Assembly: GCF_002929335.1 (NCBI RefSeq)
Contig: NZ_PJIL01000005.1
Coordinates: 1-64,000 of the forward strand
DNA from: Arthrobacter sp. Y81
GTDB lineage: Bacteria > Actinomycetota > Actinomycetes > Actinomycetales > Micrococcaceae
Length of the DNA: 64,000 nucleotides
Reading direction: 5' to 3'
The notes beneath the pieces were generated by a model. That model did not search any database and had not been told where the DNA came from. It saw only the letters and a list, made by a program, of their open reading frames with translations. Made by a program: the position numbers and the translations under genes. Of this stretch, positions 23,963 to 32,498 are shown one piece after another (within the stretch, counting starts at the first letter, position 1; each line of letters starts with the position of its first letter).

Positions 23963-25339
23963 CTAGCTTTCGCAGGCAACGCCGTCGTGGTCGCGGTCAA
24001 GCGCGGCACGGTAACCTGCTGACCCCGCGTATAGCGGCGCGGCACCTGCGGCCTTCGCCGCCGTGCAGTTGGCGTAGTAAGCAGCTGCCGGTGCCGGCGC
24101 AACGGGAACCTGCACTGCAGGTGCGGGAGCAACAGGGGCCGGCGCAACGACAGCCGGAGCGGGTGCTGCCGGGGCGGGCGCGGCCACCACAGGTGCGGGC
24201 TGAACGGCAGCGGGAGCTGGCGCCGGTGCCGCAGCGGCGGGCGCCTGCTCGTTTGTCGGTGCGAGCTGGCCGGAGCAGTCGGCCAGGATCCTGGCCATGG
24301 CGTCGTGCTCCGCCTGGATGACCCACAGGCTGTACGTCGCCTTCACCGAAATCTGCCGGGCGACATATTCGCACCGGAAGCCCTTGTTCGGCGGCAGCCA
24401 GGTGGCGGCGTCGCCGTCGCCCTTTTTCATGTTGGTCGGGCCGTCTGTCGACTGGAGGTTCAGGGGGTCATTGGCGAAGGCTGTCCGCTGTTCCGTGGTC
24501 AGCTGCTGCGCGCCCTTCTGCCAGGCGTCGCTGAGGGCAACCACATGGTCGATCTGGACGGCGCTGCTGGTCGCAGTCCCCCGCAGGAAGTTGATGCTAG
24601 TGCCCGTGTAGGGGTCAGCCAGCGTGCCGGACTGCACCTTGCAGGGCACACTGTTGGTGTATTTGATAGCCGCAAGGTCGCGTTTGAGGATGTCATTCCG
24701 GGTGTCGCAACCGTTACGGTCAACGTCCGCCCACGCCTGCCCGAACAGCGCGCGGTCATATCCCGTCTTCGGTGCCCGGCCCTTGATGGGAAGGGTGGCC
24801 AGCAGGTCCACGGCCTTGGTGGCGAAGGCCGGCTGCGTCTTCGGAGCCGTAGCACTGGCCCCCTGCGCCAAGAGGTAGGGGCTGTCCGGATCCAGCGGGG
24901 CGCCCGTCTCCTGCGCGGTTGGGGCGGACGACGGCGTCGGCGTGGCATTGGCAGTCGCGCTCGCTTGAGCGGAGGCAGGCGAAGTGCCCTCCGACGAGGC
25001 GGGTTCCAGATCCGCCGTCGCAGTGCGCGGTATCGTCAGGCCGCCCGCGATAAGCAGGGCAAAGGAGACGGCAAGGGCGACGGCGCCCGCCTTCCGCTTG
25101 GCCGGAAGCCAGGCCCACGAGCGGCGTCCGGTCGCCAGGACATAGACGCCGGTGAGGCCGGCCGAGATGACCAGGAAGACCAGCGCACCCCCAAGACCGC
25201 CACTCAACGCCCCCAGGATCACGAACAGCGCGGTTATGCCCCCGACAATGAAGGTGGAAGCGCGTGGCTTCTTAGGCGGCCTCTGGCCCGGTCCCGCGCC
25301 CGCGGGCTGTGACCCCCAAAGGGTCTCGTAGTTCGACAT
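23963..25339 (-). CDS. Membrane-anchored HNH (DUF1524) nuclease with excalibur domain
   Basis: 458 residues from the ATG at 25339, which has GGGGGA upstream. N-terminal residues about 28-110 contain two to three transmembrane helices; residues about 180-370 form the DUF1524/GmrSD-type HNH nuclease core with QIDHVVALSDAW and DPLNLQSTDGPTNMKKGDGD; then a Pro/Ala-rich linker of about 60 residues and an excalibur domain ending LDRDHDGVACES. The nuclease domain should lie outside the membrane, consistent with extracellular DNA degradation or interbacterial defence; that role is inference. It is transcribed with the PASTA lipoprotein gene and preceded by a terminator-like hairpin in its leader. Confidence 0.85.
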   Translation of the reverse strand: MSNYETLWGSQPAGAGPGQRPPKKPRASTFIVGGITALFVILGALSGGLGGALVFLVISAGLTGVYVLATGRRSWAWLPAKRKAGAVALAVSFALLIAGGLTIPRTATADLEPASSEGTSPASAQASATANATPTPSSAPTAQETGAPLDPDSPYLLAQGASATAPKTQPAFATKAVDLLATLPIKGRAPKTGYDRALFGQAWADVDRNGCDTRNDILKRDLAAIKYTNSVPCKVQSGTLADPYTGTSINFLRGTATSSAVQIDHVVALSDAWQKGAQQLTTEQRTAFANDPLNLQSTDGPTNMKKGDGDAATWLPPNKGFRCEYVARQISVKATYSLWVIQAEHDAMARILADCSGQLAPTNEQAPAAAAPAPAPAAVQPAPVVAAPAPAAPAPAVVAPAPVAPAPAVQVPVAPAPAAAYYANCTAAKAAGAAPLYAGSAGYRAALDRDHDGVACES

Positions 25340-25352
25340 TCTTTCCCCCATT

Positions 25353-25383
25353 AAAAAAGACCCGGCAAATAGCCGGGCCTTTT
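25353..25383 (-). terminator. Terminator-like hairpin in the leader of the HNH nuclease gene
   Basis: On the minus strand CCCGGC-TATTT-GCCGGG (25377-25361) is followed by a TCTTTTTT run ending about 14 bases before the start codon at 25339. This is a textbook intrinsic terminator placed inside the leader of the nuclease gene, so it either attenuates that gene or ends a short upstream transcript. Confidence 0.7.
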
Positions 25384-25713
25384 GCTTAAGCCGAAATCTC
25401 GCTAATGAGAAGCGTATTTCTCCGGCGCTGGGGGAAACGCAAACTGCGTTGAACCTTGCACAACGTTGATTGAGTCTTGAGCCAGTCTTGAGGGTGCCTG
25501 TCACACAGTGAATTCAATGCATACCTGCCACGCATCGTGTGCGTAAGACGGACGCACCGGTGGCTCGTTTCGATCCCTCGACACTGGTGAGATCCGTGGG
25601 CCGGCTTCAGCAGCCTTCGCCAGTAACTGCCGCGGAATGCCCGGAAGCGACTGGGATAGGCTCGCTTGGGACCGGAATAAGCATTGACGCAAACTTTCAG
25701 GGCGGGGAATTCA
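25384..25713. other. Intergenic region between divergent nuclease and membrane-protein genes
   Basis: About 330 bp with no supportable protein gene. It must hold the promoter of the leftward HNH operon and that of the rightward gene. The sequence is AT-richer near 25440-25520 and contains repeated AGTCTTGAG motifs (about 25473 and 25485). Confidence 0.4.
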
Positions 25714-26244
25714 TTGGATCTACTGGGCGGCATGAGCCGCGACGAACTCCGCATCTTTTCTTGGGTTGCCGCCGCCGCCTTCGCGCTGGTGGCCGGCGTC
25801 TGGCGTCCGCGCCGGCTTCATTGGACTGCCCTTGGTTCCGTCCTGCTCTTCGCGGCCCTCAACGCGGGTGCCGGAATCTACGTCCTGAACCATTTCAATG
25901 ACTCGCGCTGGTCCACCGGGGAAGAACCGCCGCTGAGCGTTCCGTCGTTTTCCGGGACGCCTGTTGTGGGGCAATTTCTGGAGCCCCTAGACTCCGCTCT
26001 GAACGGAGTGGTCGGCGGGGTGAACGAGTTCCTGGCATTCAAGCAGGCACTTCCCGTCGCGCTGGATTTCCTTGCCGCGTCCGGCTGGGCCCTGCTGGTG
26101 GCGTTCCCGATCGCCATTCTTGCCGCCAGCATCAGTTACGCCGCGGCTAGGCGCCGAACGGCGGACTTCGAAAAATACCGGGCCACCGTTGACCTGCTCC
26201 AAGATGAGCTTGAGCAGGTCAAGCGGCAGATCTCGTCAGGATGA
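25714..26244 (+). CDS. Hypothetical membrane protein with C-terminal coiled coil
   Basis: About 176 residues, not recognised. Visible: two N-terminal transmembrane helices (IFSWVAAAAFALVAGVW; ALGSVLLFAALNAGAGIYVL), an extracytoplasmic loop of about 60 residues, a third helix (GWALLVAFPIAILAASISYA), and a charged helical tail (DLLQDELEQVKRQISSG) predicted in the cytoplasm. The start is uncertain: TTG 25714 has GGGG at good distance; ATG 25732 is the alternative. Convergent with the LuxR regulator gene. No functional clue from neighbours. Confidence 0.6.
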   Translation: MDLLGGMSRDELRIFSWVAAAAFALVAGVWRPRRLHWTALGSVLLFAALNAGAGIYVLNHFNDSRWSTGEEPPLSVPSFSGTPVVGQFLEPLDSALNGVVGGVNEFLAFKQALPVALDFLAASGWALLVAFPIAILAASISYAAARRRTADFEKYRATVDLLQDELEQVKRQISSG

Positions 26245-26267
26245 TTCCGGTGGGTGCTTGGCCAGCT

Positions 26268-27305
26268 TCAAACCAGCAGCTTGGCCACCAGCTCACCCCG
26301 GCTGCCCACGCCCACTTTTCCGTAAAGCGCCTTCAGATGGTCGTGCACCGTATGCGGGGAAATGAACAGCTTCCGGGCGATGTCCGCCGTCGGATTCCCG
26401 GACAGGACCTCCAGACAGACATCCCGCTCCCGGGCGGAGACCCCGTAGGCGGCAAGCAGGAGGCTGACCATGTCGTGCGACGTGGCAGGCTCCACGGTGA
26501 CCACCATCTGCTCGGGGTCGTCGCCCGTAATAAGGCGGCTGGCCTGCAGCACCACCCAGTTGCCGCCGGCGTCGCGCATTCTGGCTCGGGCAGTGCCTGA
26601 AACAGAGGCGTGGGCCTGCGCCACCACGGAGTGCAGCGTCATGGTGAAACCGCCCGGCGCCGCATACTCCAACTCGGCCAACCACAGGACTGCGGCGGGG
26701 GTGGCTGCCCGCAGTTCACTGTGGATCCCGGCGATAACGATCACCGGGCCACCGGCAGCCGGGCGTGGCCCGCGCTGCACCCGCACTGCGATCCGGGTGG
26801 CAGCTGCCAGCGTGGCGGTGACGGCGTCCAGGAATTCCACCTCACGGTCCGAGAAGTCCTGGCCGCCCTCCCGGAAGATACTGCCCACACCCCAGCACGC
26901 CTCGTCCACCCGGAACGCCGCGCGCAGCTCATGATGCAACCCAAGGGGAACCAGCAGGTCGTTAATCCGGACGCTGTGGACCACGTCCCGGTGCGGGGCG
27001 TCAGAAATCCGCGCCACGGGCCGCGGCCGCCGCAGCAGCTCCCTGAACGTGTTGGGTTCGGCACCGGTGTACTCGGACTCGGCGAAGCGGGCGGCATATT
27101 CGTCCGTCACCGGCCACGGCCTCCAGTTGGTCACGGACGTCATCCCCAGCGTGTCCGGGTCCACCCCTGCCCAGCAGCCCTGATCGAACGGGACCGCATG
27201 CCGCACCACGGCCAGCGCCGCAGCATAGAGCTCAGCCAGGTCCAGGCCGCCCGCGGCAAGGTCGGCAATCTCGCGCCGGGCACGCTCAGCGCGCTCCTCC
27301 CACAT
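26268..27305 (-). CDS. LuxR-family (GerE-type) transcriptional regulator with GAF-like sensor domain
   Basis: 345 residues. The C-terminal about 65 residues are a LuxR helix-turn-helix: GVSARERDVCLEVLSGNPTA, DIARKLFISPHTVHDHLKAL. The N-terminal part (about 1-260) looks like a GAF-type sensory domain with the YAAALAVVRHAVPFDQGCWA beginning. The frame stays open far upstream of 27305 without plausible protein character, so I place the start at the ATG next to GGAGG. It is divergent from the DUF1304 gene; a hairpin GGGTTT-ccag-AAACCC at 27362-27377 between them is a candidate operator. Confidence 0.8.
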   Translation of the reverse strand: MWEERAERARREIADLAAGGLDLAELYAAALAVVRHAVPFDQGCWAGVDPDTLGMTSVTNWRPWPVTDEYAARFAESEYTGAEPNTFRELLRRPRPVARISDAPHRDVVHSVRINDLLVPLGLHHELRAAFRVDEACWGVGSIFREGGQDFSDREVEFLDAVTATLAAATRIAVRVQRGPRPAAGGPVIVIAGIHSELRAATPAAVLWLAELEYAAPGGFTMTLHSVVAQAHASVSGTARARMRDAGGNWVVLQASRLITGDDPEQMVVTVEPATSHDMVSLLLAAYGVSARERDVCLEVLSGNPTADIARKLFISPHTVHDHLKALYGKVGVGSRGELVAKLLV

Positions 27306-27425
27306 ACCTCCAGTATCCGGCCGGACGGCCGGACCGCAATCCCCCAAACCGGGGATTGAGTGGGTTTCCAGAAACCCCCGGTGAGGGGATCGCAGGGGCG
27401 CGCGCCGCCGTCGTACTCTTCCCTC

Positions 27426-27824
27426 ATGAACGCCGTATCGCAGCTCTTCGCGGTGCTTGCCGCACTGATCTACATCGTGGTGTTCCCGCTGGAAAGCTTC
27501 TTCCTGCGGCACCCGGCAGCGCAGAAATTCCTCAGCACACCCGCGCAGAACGTTCCCGCCGTGATGATGTGGGCCATCCCCACCGGGTTCCGCAACCTCC
27601 TGATCGGGCTGGGGAACATCGCCGGGGTGGTGGCGGTGAACACGGGCTACGTGGTTGTGGGCTACACCCTGGTGGTCTACTGCTGCGCCAATATGGTGCT
27701 CAGCGGCGCCACCATGGGACTCGCGGACTGGCTGGGCCACTACCCACGGAAGGGCGACAGCATTCCCGGCACCCTCGGCGCGACCGTCCCTCCCCTGATT
27801 GCGCTGGTGGCGCTGCCTTTCTGA
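27426..27824 (+). CDS. DUF1304 family membrane protein
   Basis: 132 residues, four transmembrane helices covering most of the length. The beginning ALIYIVVFPLESFFLRHP and the middle FRNLLIGLGNIAGVVAV fit the DUF1304 family (small inner-membrane proteins of unknown function, usually 115-130 residues). It stands alone opposite a LuxR regulator that may control it. Family assignment is fairly sure; function unknown. Confidence 0.75.
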   Translation: MNAVSQLFAVLAALIYIVVFPLESFFLRHPAAQKFLSTPAQNVPAVMMWAIPTGFRNLLIGLGNIAGVVAVNTGYVVVGYTLVVYCCANMVLSGATMGLADWLGHYPRKGDSIPGTLGATVPPLIALVALPF

Positions 27825-27912
27825 GCAAGCAGGCGCCGAGCAACCTGGCGTCGGCAGCCTGTCCCGTGATGTCCGTCGCCGGTTCCAACCAGTGCCGCCC
27901 GTAAGATGAGGC

Positions 27913-28806
27913 ATGGACTTCGAGGACACGCTCTGGACGGTTTTGGGGGCCGGGCTGGTTCTGCTGATGCTTGTTGACGTCTTCCGTACGCTCCTATATC
28001 CGCACGGTTCCGGTCCTGTGGGCCGGGCCATCATGCGCGGATTCTGGCTGGTGTCGAGAAAACTGCGGGGCCGGGGCTCCTTCATCGCGGCACCGTTGGC
28101 CATGGCCGCCGTCATTGGCGCCTGGGCAGGATTGGCGGCCATCGGCTGGGCCCTGCTCTATCTGCCCCACCTGCCGGACGGTTTTGTTCACGGGCCCGGG
28201 ATCCCGCAGCGGAGCGACTTCGCCGAAGCGCTCTACATCTCCCTTGTCACTCTTTCCACGGTGGGGTTCGGCGAAATCGTGCCGGCGCATCCGCTGCTCA
28301 GGCTGGTGGTGGCCCTCCAGGCCGTCACCGGTTTCGGCCTGCTGACAGCTACGGTCACCTGGATCCTGCAGACCTACCCGGCCCTGAACCGCCGCCGGGC
28401 CCTTGCCCACCAGCTGAACCTCTTCAGGGAGGCTGCCGGACCGGCGGGTGTCTTGTCCCTGGATCCCAGGCATGCTGCCGGGCTGCTGGAGTCAATGGCC
28501 GGAAACGTGGCTTCGGTGAGCATCGACCTGCTTGCGTTCCATGAAACGTATTACTTCCGTGAAGTCGAGCAGCGCGGCTCCTTGCCGGCCACGGTGGCCT
28601 ACGCCCAGGAGCTGGCGTCCGAGGCCCAGCGCAGCGAGAGCCCTGAACTCCAGTTCGCCGGACGGATGCTCCACGCGGCGCTGGACGGACTCGCGGAAGT
28701 CCTTCGCGGCAAATTCGGCCACTCCGGAACAACCTCTTCCGATGTGTTCGACAGCTACGAGCTGCACCACAGACACCGGCGGCCGGGGCAACCGGACGCA
28801 AAGTAG
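27913..28806 (+). CDS. Two-TM potassium channel family protein
   Basis: 297 residues. Two N-terminal helices, a pore helix and the selectivity filter TLSTVGFGE (TVGFG at 116-120) followed by another helix mark an Ion_trans_2-type K+ channel subunit, active as a tetramer. The filter is GFG rather than GYG, which is still K+-selective in many channels. The C-terminal about 140 residues are helical and cytoplasmic, without an RCK nucleotide-binding motif. Monocistronic as far as visible. Confidence 0.82.
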   Translation: MDFEDTLWTVLGAGLVLLMLVDVFRTLLYPHGSGPVGRAIMRGFWLVSRKLRGRGSFIAAPLAMAAVIGAWAGLAAIGWALLYLPHLPDGFVHGPGIPQRSDFAEALYISLVTLSTVGFGEIVPAHPLLRLVVALQAVTGFGLLTATVTWILQTYPALNRRRALAHQLNLFREAAGPAGVLSLDPRHAAGLLESMAGNVASVSIDLLAFHETYYFREVEQRGSLPATVAYAQELASEAQRSESPELQFAGRMLHAALDGLAEVLRGKFGHSGTTSSDVFDSYELHHRHRRPGQPDAK

Positions 28807-28923
28807 CGTCACGGCTACTGTGTGCCATGAGGTCCGGAAGAATTACTGGCCCGACGGCGGCGGGCTGCGCCGCCGTCCCACGGGACCGCGATCCGGGCAG
28901 CCGCTGCGGCGTACCCTGAGGCT

Positions 28924-29718
28924 ATGGAATCCGAAGTCCGGGACGTCAGGCTCCGCACCGGGATCACGGTGCCGTGCCTAGTCCAGGGCGACGCCAGTGC
29001 GAAGCCGGTATTGCTGCTGCATGCATGGGGTGAATCCCGCGGGAGCTTTGACCGCCTCCTCCCTCTGCTGACCGGCTACAGGATCTACGCCCCGGACCTT
29101 CGCGGGCAGGGTGAGGCAGACAAACCGGAGGACGGCTATTCGCTGCCGGAACAGGCCGAGGATGCCGCTGCGATCCTGGACACCCTCAACGTGCCGAACG
29201 TTTTTGTTGTTGGCTCCTCAAGTGGTGGCTACGTCGCCCAGCAGCTGGCCGTTTCCCACCCCGGGCGGGTTGCGGCGATGGTGCTGGTGGGCTCGCCCCT
29301 GAGCCTGCAGGGCCGGCCCGCCTTCGCCGACGAAGTGGACGGCCTGACCGACCCGCTCGACGCGGACTGGGTACGGGAGTCCCTGACCTGGTTTCCCATG
29401 CTGCACGAGGTTCCCGGATGGTTCATCGAGGACCGCGTGCGCGACGGCCTCAGGATGCCTGCCTACGCGTGGAAAGCCATCCTCAACGGCCTGATCACGG
29501 CTACGCCGCCCACGGAATCGGGAACCATCCACGCGCCCACGCTGATCCTCTGGGGCGCCCAAGACAACCTGCTGACACGCAGCGACCAGGAAACCCTGGC
29601 CGCCCGGATCCCCGGTGCAGTGCTGAAGGTGTACCCCGACGTGGCGCACGTGGTCCTGTGGGAGTGCCCGGAGCGGGTCGCCGAGGACTCGGTGGCGTTC
29701 CTCCGCTCTCTCGGATGA
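28924..29718 (+). CDS. Alpha/beta-hydrolase
   Basis: 264 residues with the full catalytic triad: Ser99 in GSSSG (97-101), Asp214 in ILWGAQDNL and His242 in DVAHVVLWE; oxyanion motif HAWGES near residue 33. Length and motif spacing fit epoxide hydrolase/haloalkane-like or ester hydrolases (AB hydrolase-1 family). No cap insertion is large. Substrate unknown; neighbours do not help. Confidence 0.85.
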   Translation: MESEVRDVRLRTGITVPCLVQGDASAKPVLLLHAWGESRGSFDRLLPLLTGYRIYAPDLRGQGEADKPEDGYSLPEQAEDAAAILDTLNVPNVFVVGSSSGGYVAQQLAVSHPGRVAAMVLVGSPLSLQGRPAFADEVDGLTDPLDADWVRESLTWFPMLHEVPGWFIEDRVRDGLRMPAYAWKAILNGLITATPPTESGTIHAPTLILWGAQDNLLTRSDQETLAARIPGAVLKVYPDVAHVVLWECPERVAEDSVAFLRSLG

Positions 29719-29727
29719 AACTCAGCT

Positions 29728-30143
29728 TCAGTCCACGGCAGCGAGGATTGAGTTCAGAGCGTCCAATATCCGCTTCATCAGGGGGATCTCATCGCTGCCG
29801 CCTGACCAGCCCATGACTCCGAGAGTGGCAGCCGGCGCCGAGAGGTCGCCAATGACTACCATGTACGCGCACATTCTGGCCGTCGGCGCCGTGGCCGTGG
29901 CTGCTCCCTTCGGGGGCTGCACTCGAGGTAGGCCAGAGAATTTCGCGAGATAGGTCTCCCCGGCTTCGCAGAATTGTGCGGACGGCAATCCGGTTGTTAG
30001 TACCCTCCGCGGGAGTTCGGAGGAGGGCTTGCTGTAGCCGAGGCCGACATGGATGTTCCTGTCGAGGGCACGGGAGCTGTTGATAGTGCCGCGAGGGCCG
30101 CGGTAAGGACCGTGGCAAAAGATAGCTGCATGCCGTCCCCCAT
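29728..30143 (-). pseudogene. Frameshifted small secreted protein
   Basis: From the ATG at 30143 (or 30131) a clear signal peptide reads MQLSFATVLTAALAALSTA, but this frame stops after SPPPNSRGG near 29998. A second frame overlaps and continues with plausible mature sequence (TTGLPSAQFCEAGETYLAKF, then hydrophobic and helical segments to LNSILAAVD) ending at 29728. The switch near 30000-30030 suggests a single-base frameshift, either a real mutation or a sequencing error. Product and function not recognised. Confidence 0.5.
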
Positions 30144-30173
30144 TGGTCTGAGATGGTTCACAGTAACAGCCTC

Positions 30174-30216
30174 GGGTCGGGAGGCCGGCGTCGCCATTAA
30201 CTCCGGCCGCAGCGAT
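30174..30216 (+). pseudogene. Short fragment matching the interior of recQ
   Basis: The 28 bases at 30189-30216 match recQ at 32864-32891 with one mismatch, and similarity extends left to about 30174. The encoded residues are VAINSGRSD in both. It is only about 43 bp long, in intergenic DNA just before the mug-like gene, and is a scrap of rearrangement rather than a gene. The rest of 30217-30323 shows nothing else. Confidence 0.5.
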
Positions 30217-30323
30217 GGCCGTGACGGAGGGCAAAGCTGCTGACCCTCGCGAAGTAGGGCGCTGGCGTTCGGACGGACCGGCCCCGCTTCGCTTCTGGAT
30301 GGCGCGGGTCCTAGGCTGGAAAG

Positions 30324-30908
30324 GTGCGGTTTACTCGGTCTGCGCTTGATTCGTTCCGCGGCGGGAGCCTGCCGGACCTGCTCGCGGACCACACGCGGCT
30401 TCTGTTCGTAGGCATTAATCCCGGCCCGCGCGCCGTTGCAGTGCAGGCACATTTCGGCGGCGGCGGGAGCAACCGCTTCTATCCTGCGCTCTACCGGGCG
30501 GGCATCGTCGATCGGCGGATAGATGCTTCCGCGGGCTTCCATCCCGAAGACCTCGAACATCTGCGTGAGCGTGGCCTCGGCATCACCTCACTCGCTGCCG
30601 GAGCGTCGGCACGCGCGGACGAACTCACCGCAGAACAACTTATCGCTGGAGCCGATGCCCTGTCAGAGCGCGTCGGACGCATCGCGCCGGCAGTGGTGGC
30701 AGTACTGGGAATCACCGCCTACCGGACTGCCTTCGCCCGGCCGCTGGCGAGGGTCGGGCGTCAGCCGGATCTTCTCGGCGGCGCCCCCGTCTGGGTGGTC
30801 CCCAACCCGAGCGGGTTGAACAAGCACGCGAACCTCGCTGACCTGGCAAACGCCTACCGAGAAGTCGCCATCGCAGCCGGCATCGACGTCTTCACAGCAT
30901 CCGACTGA
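30324..30908 (+). CDS. mug: G/U mismatch-specific uracil-DNA glycosylase (Mug family)
   Basis: 194 residues. The motif LLFVGINPGPRA (residues 27-36, Asn32 in the catalytic position of Mug/TDG enzymes) and the later NPSGLNKHAN match the two active-site motifs of family 2 uracil-DNA glycosylases. These excise uracil or ethenocytosine opposite guanine in base-excision repair. The start GTG at 30324 gives full length; a purine-rich stretch lies immediately before it. Confidence 0.87.
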   Translation: MRFTRSALDSFRGGSLPDLLADHTRLLFVGINPGPRAVAVQAHFGGGGSNRFYPALYRAGIVDRRIDASAGFHPEDLEHLRERGLGITSLAAGASARADELTAEQLIAGADALSERVGRIAPAVVAVLGITAYRTAFARPLARVGRQPDLLGGAPVWVVPNPSGLNKHANLADLANAYREVAIAAGIDVFTASD

Positions 30909-31126
30909 CCGGCGCGCGCCTGCTCACGTCGGATCGTGGATTCTTTCCGACGTCACAATCCGTCGACGATGCCGCCGACGACGGCGCCGAACCTCTCCGC
31001 CGGCCCACCTCGCCAGCGCCCTGTTCTTCATGATCGCGGTCAGCTCCATGCCCCGCACCTGCGAGCGCATGGTCAGCGGATGAGGCGCCCGCCGACGCAG
31101 CCGTGTTCGCGTGAAAGTATTCATTC

Positions 31127-31765
31127 ATGACTATCGACGGCGACACCGCCAAACTCCTGGCCTTCATGGATTCCCACGGCATCGACGCCTCGGCTCAGGT
31201 CAGCCGTGGTTGGGCTTCCATCGGAGCGATTATTGTCGATGCTTCCTTGCAGCGACGGCAGAATTACGCGGCCACCGTGAAGCCGCGCGTTGACGCTCTG
31301 GTTGTCGCATGGCCGGACGCGAAAACCACCAGTGGGTTCCGGAAACGTCTTGCGACGGGAACCCTCTCGGAGGTCATCGACTGGCCATCGCCGGGCCGTC
31401 TTGCCCAGATAGACGACTTAACATGTGTGTTTGAGGATCAGGGCATCGAAACCGTAGAGGAACTCCGGGCCACACTCACTGACCCGGCAACGAGGCCGGT
31501 TTTTCGTGAGGCCCTCGCTGGAGTACGTCACGTGAGCCCCAAGACACTGGACTACATCGACAGTCTCAGTGGACTCGCTACGGGGGATGCTATTGATGTG
31601 CGGATACGGAGAGTGGCGGAGGCCGCCGGTATCGAGGGCACCTCTTACGCCAACATGTCGGCCGTGATCCGCGCTGCTGCAGACTCACGAGGGTGGCGCG
31701 CCGGGGACCTGGACGCTGCACTGTGGCACTTCCGTGTTGAGGGCGCCCCGGAATCATCGACGTAA
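31127..31765 (+). CDS. Hypothetical protein, possibly with helix-hairpin-helix segment
   Basis: 212 residues, not recognised. N-terminal and middle parts are helical. The segment REALAGVRHVSPKTLDYIDS followed by DVRIRRVAEAAG has the spacing of a helix-hairpin-helix as in DNA-glycosylase-like proteins. No signal or membrane segment. It follows the mug-like gene by about 220 bp, so a link to DNA repair is possible but weak. The ATG at 31127 lacks a strong binding site. Confidence 0.6.
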   Translation: MTIDGDTAKLLAFMDSHGIDASAQVSRGWASIGAIIVDASLQRRQNYAATVKPRVDALVVAWPDAKTTSGFRKRLATGTLSEVIDWPSPGRLAQIDDLTCVFEDQGIETVEELRATLTDPATRPVFREALAGVRHVSPKTLDYIDSLSGLATGDAIDVRIRRVAEAAGIEGTSYANMSAVIRAAADSRGWRAGDLDAALWHFRVEGAPESST

Positions 31766-31802
31766 GGCCGAGGCGCCCGCAGCGGCGAGCGCCGGCGTCG
31801 TC

Positions 31803-32183
31803 CTACGCGCGCTGGGAGATGTTGAGGATGTTCCCTTCGCTGTCCAGGAACCAGGCGGCCTTCCCCCATTCGCTCGTGGCAATGCCGTTCTCCGTCTTCA
31901 GCCCGGGCATGTCGTACTCTTCAAAAACGACGCCGCGGCCCCGCAGCTCCTCCACTTCGCGTTCGAGGTCATCCGTGGCCCAGCCCATCTGGGTGTTCTT
32001 CGCCGTCCCTGCATTCTCCGTCTGATAAACGAGGAAGGTCGTTCCGTGGCCGCCCCGGTAGATCAGGCTGTCCTCCTCCGCGGACTCGGAAGGTTCCAGC
32101 CCCAGCTTGTCCCGGTAGAAATCCTTCGCCCTCTTGATGTCCTTCGCGGGAAGGACGGCCATGATGTCTGAATCCGTGAGCAT
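31803..32183 (-). CDS. VOC/glyoxalase-superfamily protein
   Basis: 126 residues starting at the ATG at 32183 with AAGGAA upstream. Pattern of paired beta-alpha-beta-beta-beta modules: LPAKDIKRAKDFYRDKLGLE at the start, WATDDLEREVEELRGRGV in the middle and GKAAWFLDSEGNILNI at the end. Members include glyoxalase I, dioxygenases and antibiotic-binding proteins; metal ligands are not decisive here. Function uncertain. Confidence 0.78.
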   Translation of the reverse strand: MLTDSDIMAVLPAKDIKRAKDFYRDKLGLEPSESAEEDSLIYRGGHGTTFLVYQTENAGTAKNTQMGWATDDLEREVEELRGRGVVFEEYDMPGLKTENGIATSEWGKAAWFLDSEGNILNISQRA

Positions 32184-32498
32184 GATGAGTTCCTTTGTGC
32201 CTTGGTCTCGCGTTGATGGCGGTGGTCTCCCCCGGTTGTGGCGGCTCCGAAACTGTCCCGTAGCCGCGTGGCCGCCCGTTCCGCCAAGCAACGGGGCCGC
32301 CAACTGGGACCCAGCCACGCCCAGCCAGCCATCACCGGCGCGAGGGTCCCCAAGCTTATGGGGACATTATGGAACCGATTCACGGCTACGGAAATAGTGC
32401 TGACGCCTCGGGTGCCGCTCAAAAACCGCAAGCGCGTATGCTGAACCCCTCGGCTGATGACACCCGGCCACCGGATCGCACCACCACGGAGCTGCCAC

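Noticed and set aside
26268..28142. Open frame of 624 codons on the minus strand extending the LuxR regulator
   Set aside because: The part upstream of 27305 runs through the DUF1304 and K+ channel genes and has the Arg/His-rich composition of an antisense shadow; the regulator starts at 27305.
29997..30560. Minus-strand frame over the mug gene
   Set aside because: The part opposite mug is a shadow; only the last about 48 codons (signal peptide) look real and are described as the frameshifted gene.
30892..31182. Minus-strand 96-codon frame between mug and the 212-residue protein
   Set aside because: Ala/Arg/Ser-rich without domain or start signal and overlapping both neighbours.
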